A stretch of DNA of 13,707 nucleotides, from NCBI GenBank assembly GCA_031262265.1, contig JAISIB010000198.1, forward strand, positions 1 to 13,707. The letters run 5' to 3'. This document shows positions 6,337-13,070 of this stretch, piece by piece. The position numbers and the translations under genes are program-made. The DNA is from Prevotellaceae bacterium. GTDB lineage: Bacteria; Bacteroidota; Bacteroidia; Bacteroidales; Bacteroidaceae. The notes under the pieces were generated by a model. It did not search any database, was not told the DNA's origin, and saw only the letters and a program-made list of their open reading frames with translations. Numbering within the stretch: the stretch's first letter is position 1; every line of letters begins with the position of its first letter.

Positions 6337-8490
6337 TTACTTTTTCATATACCAGTCGTTATATTCCGTGCCGTCGCTATTGACCCATTTCAGGTAGTCG
6401 GGGTACTGGTCGCCTATCTGTATGCTTTCTTCGGGAATGTCGAATTCATCTCGCGTAATGCCCGACAAATGCATGGCAAAGGGATAGAACTCAACTTTCG
6501 GGCTTGCGTAGAACCAATTAAGTTCCGGTTGCGATACATCACTACCTTGTTTGAATAGCCTCGTATCTATGTTCTCCGTCGGCGGATAGTAGGGTAAGTG
6601 CACTTCGATGTTGGAGAGCGGGAAGCCCGGATTCGTCGGCATGATATACGGGTTGTACGGTGCTTTGCGCAAATTGTATGCTTTCGTCGTACCTCCGTTA
6701 TCTGTCACTTTCCAATCGCTTTCGTTGAGCATTTCTTGTGATACCGCACCTTCTTTTAGTTCCATCGTCACCGTATAGCTGACCGTATTCTCGGCCACTT
6801 TCATCGGGGGCAGAATAGCTTGTATGTCATCTAACACTTGGATAATAAATCCTTCGCCGTCGGTCGTTACCGTATAATCGGTCGCCGCTTCGTCGCCTTT
6901 GCTGATAGTCAGTTTTTGTATGGCACTTGCAGGCAAGCTTACCTTGTACGCAAATCCGTTGTTGAAAGTTGCACCGTTGTGCAGGAACGTCATCGTATCC
7001 GTCACTTTCTCTACATACGGTTCGGCCGAAATTTCGGTCTCCAACACGTAAGAGATCTCCGTTGCGTATTCCAACATCACGTCGTTGAGGTCGTAGTCAC
7101 CTTTATGTGGCCAGTTGTCCTCGAAACCGAGTATGCCGTTGTACGTTTCGGTAGTTCGAGTAATACCGCCCGGTATAAACTCTTCTTCTTCAACGGTGAG
7201 CGATTCTTCTTCGCCCGGGATAATGCGGAAGATTATATCGTTCGTATCATCGTCTGCATAGCGGTGTGTACCTACGTGGTCTTCCATCGCAATAAAGTGA
7301 TAGTCGTTGCCGCTGTTGTCGCGCGTCGAGAAATACAAAGTCTTCTTTCCGTTGCGAGTGAACGTGCGGTCTGCATTGGGTTGCGGCATCTTCAGATTCC
7401 ATGCGGCAACCGACCAAATAATCTTCGTCGTTTGGTCGAATTTATAAGCGAACTTAGACGAATTAACGGTGGATTCTTGGAATATCAGCAAGAAGACGAT
7501 TTTGGCTCCGGTTGGGAACTTGGTTACCCATTGATTTGTTTTCTTGTCGTGATACAGTAATTGTACGGCTTTGCCGGGCGTAACGCCTTGTCCGTTGGTG
7601 GTATACTGATCGTTATTAAGCACGGCGAACGGAAGAATATTGATTACTTCCAACGCATAGATTTCTGCTTGCGTCAAAGTCGTGATGTCCTTTGTTCCTT
7701 CGTAAACGACATACGAAATTAGGTTCTTATTGGCACCGCTCGATGCATAAGGAGCCATATAGAGTTCCGTCGGCGCACCCGTGATTTCCACGATACCGTC
7801 GGTAAACCACGTCGAGTTTGCAGGAACAGCCTTTTCGCTGGGGAAAGCGTTATTGATATTGGTCATCACCTCTGCGGGCAGCGGCTCATAACGCGCGGGA
7901 TTCTTAATATCGTACTTGCTGTCCAAATCGCTTTGCGACAACAGCCACTTGTCAATAGTTACTTGTGTAAGTGTCTCCTTTTTCTGATTCCATCCACTTC
8001 CGCTCGTGATGGTGGTGTTCTTTATCGTCCTCGTCTCCGCATTTTCCTCACTATCATCCTCGCTTATGTCAGGTAAGACAAGCGTGAAGCTCGCTTTGCC
8101 GTCTTCAACGGTGGCGCGCATCAGTCGATGTGCAAATATGCTGGACGAATACAAGTATAACTCGGAGGCATAGCTCGGGAGTACACGTTTGTGCGACAGA
8201 GTTTCGCCTTCGATGTGAATACCGGCGGAGAGCGACTTCACGTCTTCGCGCAGTTTGTCATTCTCATCCAACGGATTTTCGGCATACACTTGGAACGTAG
8301 CGGCTACGCCGGGGATGGTGCCGTAGCTGAATTGTAGTTCTACCTCATGATCGGTAGCGTACTTGCGAGAAGAAACCAATTCTTGTTTGTAATTGGGATC
8401 GTAGTAATCTTTAATTTCGCAAGAATGCAAAAAAAGAATTGAGATTGCTGCTATTGTAGCAGACTTAAGGAAGCAAAATGCAGGTTTCAT
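6337..8490 (-). CDS. Exported lipoprotein with LruC/DUF4842-like motifs
   Basis: This 717-residue protein is probably a lipid-anchored envelope or surface protein of unknown role. The signal peptide is clear: basic start, hydrophobic core (ATIAAISILFLHS) and lipobox LHSC with the modified cysteine at 24. The following EIKDYYD is acidic and resembles, loosely, the export signal that sends Bacteroidetes lipoproteins to the cell surface. Two Asp/Asn-rich motifs stand out: YADDDTNDIIFRI at about 411-423, like DUF4114, and WPHKGDYDLNDVMLEY at about 458-473, the signature of LruC/DUF4842 proteins. Their DxDxND spacing suggests metal binding, possibly calcium. The rest looks beta-rich, consistent with adhesin-like or matrix-like domains. 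The gene stands alone with its own terminator and is divergent from murB. The family call is fairly firm, but function is not known. Confidence 0.85.
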   Translation of the reverse strand: MKPAFCFLKSATIAAISILFLHSCEIKDYYDPNYKQELVSSRKYATDHEVELQFSYGTIPGVAATFQVYAENPLDENDKLREDVKSLSAGIHIEGETLSHKRVLPSYASELYLYSSSIFAHRLMRATVEDGKASFTLVLPDISEDDSEENAETRTIKNTTITSGSGWNQKKETLTQVTIDKWLLSQSDLDSKYDIKNPARYEPLPAEVMTNINNAFPSEKAVPANSTWFTDGIVEITGAPTELYMAPYASSGANKNLISYVVYEGTKDITTLTQAEIYALEVINILPFAVLNNDQYTTNGQGVTPGKAVQLLYHDKKTNQWVTKFPTGAKIVFLLIFQESTVNSSKFAYKFDQTTKIIWSVAAWNLKMPQPNADRTFTRNGKKTLYFSTRDNSGNDYHFIAMEDHVGTHRYADDDTNDIIFRIIPGEEESLTVEEEEFIPGGITRTTETYNGILGFEDNWPHKGDYDLNDVMLEYATEISYVLETEISAEPYVEKVTDTMTFLHNGATFNNGFAYKVSLPASAIQKLTISKGDEAATDYTVTTDGEGFIIQVLDDIQAILPPMKVAENTVSYTVTMELKEGAVSQEMLNESDWKVTDNGGTTKAYNLRKAPYNPYIMPTNPGFPLSNIEVHLPYYPPTENIDTRLFKQGSDVSQPELNWFYASPKVEFYPFAMHLSGITRDEFDIPEESIQIGDQYPDYLKWVNSDGTEYNDWYMKK

Positions 8491-8646
8491 AAAGCTGGTC
8501 TTAGTAAAAATGGATGTTAATAGTTAATACTTCACTTTATAAACGCAGAAAACGTAAATTTGTTTTGGCAAATGTCATTTTTTTTTTGAAAAACTTCTAC
8601 TTTTGCGTTGACGCGTCGCATAACGCGGTAATATAGACCTTTTAAT
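8491..8646. other. Divergent intergenic region between the lipoprotein gene and murB
   Basis: This 156-bp AT-rich stretch must carry promoters for both flanking genes. On the plus strand there are two TAnnTTTG matches, TAAATTTG at 8555-8562 and TACTTTTG at 8598-8605. On the minus strand only imperfect -7 candidates were seen, such as TACGTTTT around 8549-8556. A run of T residues spans 8578-8587. A short inverted repeat ATTTG/CAAAT lies at 8558-8573. Confidence 0.6.
8598..8605 (+). promoter_or_regulatory. Putative -7 promoter element for murB and the downstream hydrolase
   Basis: TACTTTTG matches TAnnTTTG and lies 41 bp before the murB ATG. The identical octamer precedes the tolC-like gene at 10515. 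Just downstream, an 8-bp palindrome GACGCGTC (8610-8617) and the inverted arms CGCGT/ACGCG (8612-8627) fall in the predicted 5' leader. Confidence 0.5.
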
Positions 8647-9657
8647 ATGGTACAAATTCACAATAACTATTCGCTATCGGCGCATAATACGTTCGGTTTG
8701 AAAGTCACTGCGGCGCGTTTTGTCGCGTATGACTCGGAAAACGATTTGCGAACCTTTCTAATTGAAAAAAAGTTGAGGTCTCCTTTCCTGCACATAGGCG
8801 CAGGGAGCAATTTACTCTTTACTACGGATTTTTACAATGGTACGGTGTTGCATTCCGATATTTGTGGAGTGCATATCATCGCTGAAACGTCCGACGACGT
8901 GCGTGTGCGGGTAGGCGCAGGTACTGTCTGGGATGATTTTGTGACGCATTGCGTACGCGCAGGCTGGTATGGTGTGGAAAATTTATCGTTTGTTCCGGGT
9001 GAAGTAGGGGCGAGTGCCGTTCAAAACATAGGAGCCTATGGCGTTGAGGCCAAAGATGTTATCGATGAGGTCGAAGGATTGCATCTCGACGGAACTTCTT
9101 TTCGGATGCAGGCGGCCGATTGTGATTACAGCTATCGCCATAGTATATTTAAGACGCCGGCGTATGCCGATACCTTCATCACGTATGTGACTTATCGACT
9201 TAGTAAGCGACCGGAATATCGTCTGGAATATGCCGCATTGCGTGATGAATTGGAAGGAAAACCGTTGTCGCTTGCTGCCGTGCGCGAGATTGTCGGAACC
9301 ATTCGCCGTCGAAAGTTGCCCGACCCGCAGGTTATCGGCAACGCAGGCAGTTTTTTTATGAATCCGGTAGTGACTGCCGACCGGTTTGAGGCTCTGCGTG
9401 CCGACTATCCACAGATTCCGCATTATTGTCTGCCGGATGGGCGCGTGAAGATACCTGCTGCGTGGCTGATCGAACAGTGTGGTTGGAAGGGGAAACCTTA
9501 CGGGCGATGCGCCATGTATGAGAAACAATCCCTCGTGCTTGTCAACTTAGGCGATGCGACCGGATCGGACGTCGTACGCCTTTCCGACGCCGTACGGGCT
9601 TCGGTGCGCGAACGATTCGGTATAGAAATAATTCCCGAAGTAAAGTTTATATCCTGA
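8647..9657 (+). CDS. murB: UDP-N-acetylenolpyruvoylglucosamine reductase
   Basis: MurB is the cytoplasmic flavoenzyme that uses NADPH to reduce UDP-GlcNAc-enolpyruvate to UDP-N-acetylmuramate, the second committed step of peptidoglycan precursor synthesis. The 336-residue length and sequence fit the E. coli-like type I form. FAD-binding motifs are GAGSNLL (51-57) and VPGEVGASAVQNIGAYGVE (116-134). Catalytic and substrate residues matching E. coli are Arg164 in YSYRHSIFK, Lys223 in RRKLPDP, Ser235 in GNAGSFF and Glu331 in PEVKFI. Position 238 is Met where E. coli has Lys just after GSFF, which may be a lineage feature. It is followed by the metallo-hydrolase gene after only 8 bp, so the two are probably cotranscribed. 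Confidence 0.97.
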   Translation: MVQIHNNYSLSAHNTFGLKVTAARFVAYDSENDLRTFLIEKKLRSPFLHIGAGSNLLFTTDFYNGTVLHSDICGVHIIAETSDDVRVRVGAGTVWDDFVTHCVRAGWYGVENLSFVPGEVGASAVQNIGAYGVEAKDVIDEVEGLHLDGTSFRMQAADCDYSYRHSIFKTPAYADTFITYVTYRLSKRPEYRLEYAALRDELEGKPLSLAAVREIVGTIRRRKLPDPQVIGNAGSFFMNPVVTADRFEALRADYPQIPHYCLPDGRVKIPAAWLIEQCGWKGKPYGRCAMYEKQSLVLVNLGDATGSDVVRLSDAVRASVRERFGIEIIPEVKFIS

Positions 9658-9665
9658 ATAATACG

Positions 9666-10427
9666 ATGAAAATTACCTTATTAGGCAGCGGTACGTCCAC
9701 CGGCGTCCCCGAAATCGGATGCAAATGCCCGGTTTGCACGTCGACAGACCCGCGTGATCAGCGTTTGCGTACTTCTGCGTGGGTGGAGACCGACACGGGT
9801 GAGAATCTGCTCATAGATTGTGGCCCCGACTTTCGCGAACAAATGTTACATCTCCCTTTCCGGCAAATAGATGGCGTATTGCTTACGCACGAACATTACG
9901 ATCATGTCGGTGGATTGGATGATTTGCGTCCGTTTTGCCGCTTTGGCGATACGCCTGTCTACGCCGAACAGTATCTGGCCGACGTATTGCGTACGCGCAT
10001 GCCTTATTGTTTTACGGACAACCCTTATCCCGGTGCTCCTCACATACCGTTGCATGTCATTAACCCTTATGAGACATTTCAAATAGGTCGTACGGAAGTG
10101 CTGCCGGTGCGTGTCATGCACTTGCGACTTCCGATCTTAGGATACCGAATCGGTAGGTTGGGCTATATTACGGATATGCTGACGATGCCCGATGAAAGCG
10201 TAGAAAGAATGCGCGGCGTGGAGCTATTGATACTGAACGCGCTGCGAATCGAACCTCATATTTCTCATCAAAATTTGGCGCAGGCTATACGGACGGCCGA
10301 ACGCATTGGCGCGCGCCGCACGGTATTTGTTCACATGAGCCACCACATCGGTTTACATACCGACGTAGAAAAGATGCTGCCTGCCGGTATGTCGCTCGGA
10401 TATGACGGTTTGTTATTGAATTTATAA
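9666..10427 (+). CDS. PhnP-like metallo-beta-lactamase-fold hydrolase
   Basis: This 253-residue cytoplasmic protein is a metal-dependent hydrolase, probably a phosphodiesterase by family. The metal-binding motif THEHYDH gives His75, His77, Asp79 and His80. His152 in VMHLRLPILGYRIG and Asp170 in GYITDM are the probable further ligands, and His223 in FVHMSHH the last. The N terminus GSGTSTGVPEIGCKCPVC has Cys19, Cys21 and Cys24, resembling the structural zinc site of PhnP, the cyclic phosphodiesterase of phosphonate degradation. There are no phosphonate genes nearby, so a PhnP role is not implied and the substrate is unknown. The start lies 8 bp after the murB stop, suggesting one operon. The stop codon is part of an inverted repeat arm. 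Confidence 0.88.
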   Translation: MKITLLGSGTSTGVPEIGCKCPVCTSTDPRDQRLRTSAWVETDTGENLLIDCGPDFREQMLHLPFRQIDGVLLTHEHYDHVGGLDDLRPFCRFGDTPVYAEQYLADVLRTRMPYCFTDNPYPGAPHIPLHVINPYETFQIGRTEVLPVRVMHLRLPILGYRIGRLGYITDMLTMPDESVERMRGVELLILNALRIEPHISHQNLAQAIRTAERIGARRTVFVHMSHHIGLHTDVEKMLPAGMSLGYDGLLLNL

Positions 10428-10477
10428 GGCGTGAAAAAATAATATCTTACCTTGATATTAGAGCCTTATAGTAAGAT
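10423..10477 (+). terminator. Nested inverted repeats after the hydrolase gene, possible terminator
   Basis: TATAAGGC (10423-10430) pairs with GCCTTATA (10463-10470), and inside it AATATC (10441-10446) pairs with GATATT (10454-10459). A third pairing, ATCTTAC (10444-10450) with GTAAGAT (10471-10477), is followed by TTTTATAT and excludes the other two. The third stem plus T-run resembles an intrinsic terminator, though its 20-base loop is long. The alternatives might allow switching, which is inference. Confidence 0.45.
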
Positions 10478-10514
10478 TTTATATGTTTTCGGTGAGATTC
10501 CGAAATGAATGGCG

Positions 10515-10522
10515 TACTTTTG
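10515..10522 (+). promoter_or_regulatory. Putative -7 promoter element for the export operon
   Basis: TACTTTTG matches TAnnTTTG and lies 23 bp before ATG 10546. It lies within the frame opening at ATG 10483, so it also decides the start of the tolC-like gene. No clear -33 element was seen at ideal spacing. Confidence 0.55.
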
Positions 10523-10545
10523 CACACGCACTTAATTGTTATTGT

Positions 10546-12024
10546 ATGATTATGCACAACAAACAAACACAACTACTATTTCTATGGATGCTGATGCTTT
10601 CGTTATCGACAAACGCCCAAACCTTTTTGACATTGGACAGTTGCCGGTCGTTGGCAATGGCTCACAACAAAAATCTTCTCATCGCCCAAGAACAAGTAAA
10701 TGCCGCACAAGCCGAACGTAAAGCGGCTTTCACCAACTATCTACCGACACTCTCGGTCACGGGCGGGTATGTTCGTTCGCAGAAGGAAGTATCTCTGTTG
10801 AACAACGAACAGAAGTCGTTTCTCAATGGAATGGGCACGTTGGCAGGAAATAGTCTGAACCAAGCAGCTCAAGCATTGGCCACGCAGTATCCCGACTTGG
10901 TACCGCTTATACAATCGTTGGGTAGTGCGATGGTCGACCCGCTCAATCAAGCCGGACACGCTCTGACCGATGCGTTACGCACCGATACGCGCAACATGTA
11001 CGTGGGTGTGTTGACATTGACGCAACCGCTTTTTATGGGTGGTAAGATTCGTGCGTACGACCAAATCACGCGCTATGCCGAGCAGCTGGCGACGCAACAG
11101 CAGCGTGGGGCAGAGCAAGAGGTGATACTAAGTGTCGATCAGGCCTATTGGCAAATTGTTTCGTTGGAGCACAAGTGGCAACTCGCCACCGCTTACCGCG
11201 ATTTATTGGCGCGTTTGCAATCGGACGTAGATAAAATGATAGCCGAAGGCGTGGCTACCAGAGCCGACGGACTAACGGTACGCGTAAAACTCAATGAGGC
11301 GGAAATGACATTACTCAAAGTGGATGACGGACGACATTTGGCTCGCATGCTGCTTTGTCAGTTGTGTGGATTAAGTTTGACCGAAGATTTGGTGCTTGCA
11401 GACCAAGTTACCGCCGATTCGTTGGTTTCTATGGATTCGACACGCACTCCGATTGATATGGGACAAGTCTTCGAGGCGCGTCCTGAGGTGCAAAGTCTAC
11501 ATTTAGCGATGAATATGTATCAAAAGAAGGTAGATGTGGCGCGTGCCGACTATTTTCCCACACTGGCGTTGGTCGGTAATTATCTGGTGAGTAATCCGTC
11601 GGTATTCAACGGCTTTGAACAAAAATTTAGAGGGTCGTGGAATGTCGGCATACTCTTGCAGGCGCATTTATGGGACTGGGGTGGACGACGCCATAAAGTG
11701 CGTGCCGCCCGTTCCGAAGCGAATATTGCCCGCTACCGTTTGGAAGATGCGCGCGAGAAAGTAGAATTGCAAGTGCGCCAAGCAGCCTATCAAGTGGACG
11801 AAGCCGCTAAAAAATGGCAGTTAGCCGTGAGCAATAGAGACAAAGCTGCCGAGAATCTCCACTATGCCGATGTGGGCTTTCGCGAAGGCGTTATGTCTGT
11901 TACCAACGTAATGGAAGCGCAGACGGCATGGCTTCAGGCTCGTTCGGCCTTGATTGATGCGTGGATCGACGTTCAGTTGACCGAGGTTTGCCTACAAAAA
12001 GCGTTAGGACATACTTTGCGATAA
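10546..12024 (+). CDS. TolC-like outer membrane efflux protein
   Basis: This protein should form a trimeric outer membrane channel with a periplasmic alpha-helical tunnel, the exit duct for the exporter encoded downstream. From ATG 10546 it is 492 residues, normal for the family. The signal peptide is MIMHNKQTQ then LLFLWMLMLSLSTNAQ, with probable cleavage before TFLTLDSC. The frame is open up to ATG 10483, but the extra 21 residues (including RFRNEWRTF) would spoil the signal peptide and would overlap the -7 element, so 10546 or 10552 is chosen. Family signs include LDSCRSLAMAHNKNLL at the mature N terminus, TLTQPLFMGGKI, the repeat-like second half ARADYFPTLALVGNYLV and LWDWGGRRHKVRAARSE, and a final helix with REGVMSVTNVMEAQTAWLQA. 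It is followed by the adaptor gene after 38 bp. Confidence 0.93.
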   Translation: MIMHNKQTQLLFLWMLMLSLSTNAQTFLTLDSCRSLAMAHNKNLLIAQEQVNAAQAERKAAFTNYLPTLSVTGGYVRSQKEVSLLNNEQKSFLNGMGTLAGNSLNQAAQALATQYPDLVPLIQSLGSAMVDPLNQAGHALTDALRTDTRNMYVGVLTLTQPLFMGGKIRAYDQITRYAEQLATQQQRGAEQEVILSVDQAYWQIVSLEHKWQLATAYRDLLARLQSDVDKMIAEGVATRADGLTVRVKLNEAEMTLLKVDDGRHLARMLLCQLCGLSLTEDLVLADQVTADSLVSMDSTRTPIDMGQVFEARPEVQSLHLAMNMYQKKVDVARADYFPTLALVGNYLVSNPSVFNGFEQKFRGSWNVGILLQAHLWDWGGRRHKVRAARSEANIARYRLEDAREKVELQVRQAAYQVDEAAKKWQLAVSNRDKAAENLHYADVGFREGVMSVTNVMEAQTAWLQARSALIDAWIDVQLTEVCLQKALGHTLR

Positions 12025-12062
12025 TCCCCGTATAGTATTAACTCGTAAATTCGTAAAACAAA

Positions 12063-13070
12063 ATGAATACAACACATTCGGAAATTCCCCAAACACAGCG
12101 CAGTAATATGCTGCTGGCTTTTCTTTCTCTATTAGGCATCGTAATCGTGGTTGCTATCGTCGGCTTTTTTCTCTTTCGCAAAGGAGCCGTTGTCATTCAA
12201 GGGCAGGCAGAGGTACATACGTACCGAGTATCGAGCAAAGTGCCCGCTCGTATTCGGAAAATCTTGGTGGAAGAGGGGCAGTACGTCCATGCCGGCGATA
12301 CGTTGGTACTACTCGAAGCTCCCGATGTAATGGCCAAATTGGAACAAGCGGAAGCGTTGCGTAGCGCGGCAGCCGCACAACATCGCAAAGCGGAGAAAGG
12401 CGCTCGACAAGAACAAATCCTGATGGCATACGAAACGTGGCAAAAAGCATTGGCCGGTAAGACCATCGCAGAACAATCGTACCGCCGCGTGAAAAATCTG
12501 TATGATGAAGGCGTATTGCCTGCACAAAAATTAGACGAGGCTACCGCTAATATGCACGCCTCGGTCGCTACGGAAAAAGCCGCGCACGCTCAGTATGATT
12601 TGGTCGTCAAAGGTGCTGCCAAAGAAGATAAAGAAGCGGCAGAAGCGTTGGTAAACCAAGCGCAAGGCGGCGTCAACGAAGTAGAGTCGTATGTCAAAGA
12701 AACCGTATTGACGGCCTTTGAGTCCGGAGAAGTGTCGGAAATATTTCCCATGACCGGTGAACTGGTCGGATCGGGCGCGCCGATTATGAATATTTCCCTT
12801 GCGGATGACATTTGGGTGTCGTTCAACGTGAGAGAAGACTATCTAAACGGCCTTTCCATCGGTACGGAATTGGAAGCTTTCGTACCTGCGTTGGACAACA
12901 AAGCCGTTCGTTTGCGCGTCACCTATATGAAAGATTTCGGAACGTATGCCGTATGGAAAGCAACGAAGACGACCGGACAATATGATTTGAAGACGTTTGA
13001 ACTACGTGCTCGTCCCGTGGATACAATCGACGGTCTGCGCGCAGGTATGTCCGTTATTATGAAGCAATGA
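12063..13070 (+). CDS. HlyD/EmrA-family periplasmic adaptor (membrane fusion protein)
   Basis: This 335-residue protein should bridge an inner membrane transporter and the TolC-like channel. One membrane helix spans about 16-38 (MLLAFLSLLGIVIVVAIVGFFLF) with a short cytoplasmic N terminus. The split lipoyl domain is visible in VSSKVPARIRKILVEEGQYVHAGDTLVLLEAP and again in TVLTAFESGEVSEIFPMTGELVGSGAPIMNI. Between them is an Ala/Glu-rich coiled-coil hairpin at about 85-200. The beta-barrel part ends in the family-typical DGLRAGMSVIMK. The gene overlaps the next by ATGA (13067-13070), showing coupling to the ABC-2 permease. That context makes this an ABC exporter adaptor, like E. coli YbhG or YhiI, rather than an RND or MFS adaptor. 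Confidence 0.93.
   Translation: MNTTHSEIPQTQRSNMLLAFLSLLGIVIVVAIVGFFLFRKGAVVIQGQAEVHTYRVSSKVPARIRKILVEEGQYVHAGDTLVLLEAPDVMAKLEQAEALRSAAAAQHRKAEKGARQEQILMAYETWQKALAGKTIAEQSYRRVKNLYDEGVLPAQKLDEATANMHASVATEKAAHAQYDLVVKGAAKEDKEAAEALVNQAQGGVNEVESYVKETVLTAFESGEVSEIFPMTGELVGSGAPIMNISLADDIWVSFNVREDYLNGLSIGTELEAFVPALDNKAVRLRVTYMKDFGTYAVWKATKTTGQYDLKTFELRARPVDTIDGLRAGMSVIMKQ

Noticed and set aside
6838..7560. Plus-strand open frame of 240 residues inside the lipoprotein gene
   Set aside because: It is antisense to a gene with a clear signal peptide and domain motifs. The product is rich in Arg, Val and Phe without recognisable motifs, typical of a shadow frame.
8578..8588. T-run before murB considered as a terminator
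   Set aside because: No stable stem precedes it on the plus strand, and it lies between divergent genes where no transcript should end.
8983..9528. Minus-strand open frame of 181 residues inside murB
   Set aside because: It is antisense to strongly conserved MurB motifs, with no recognisable product.
12193..12527. Three overlapping minus-strand frames inside the adaptor gene
   Set aside because: They overlap each other and the lipoyl and coiled-coil coding region, so at most one could be real and none has a recognisable product.
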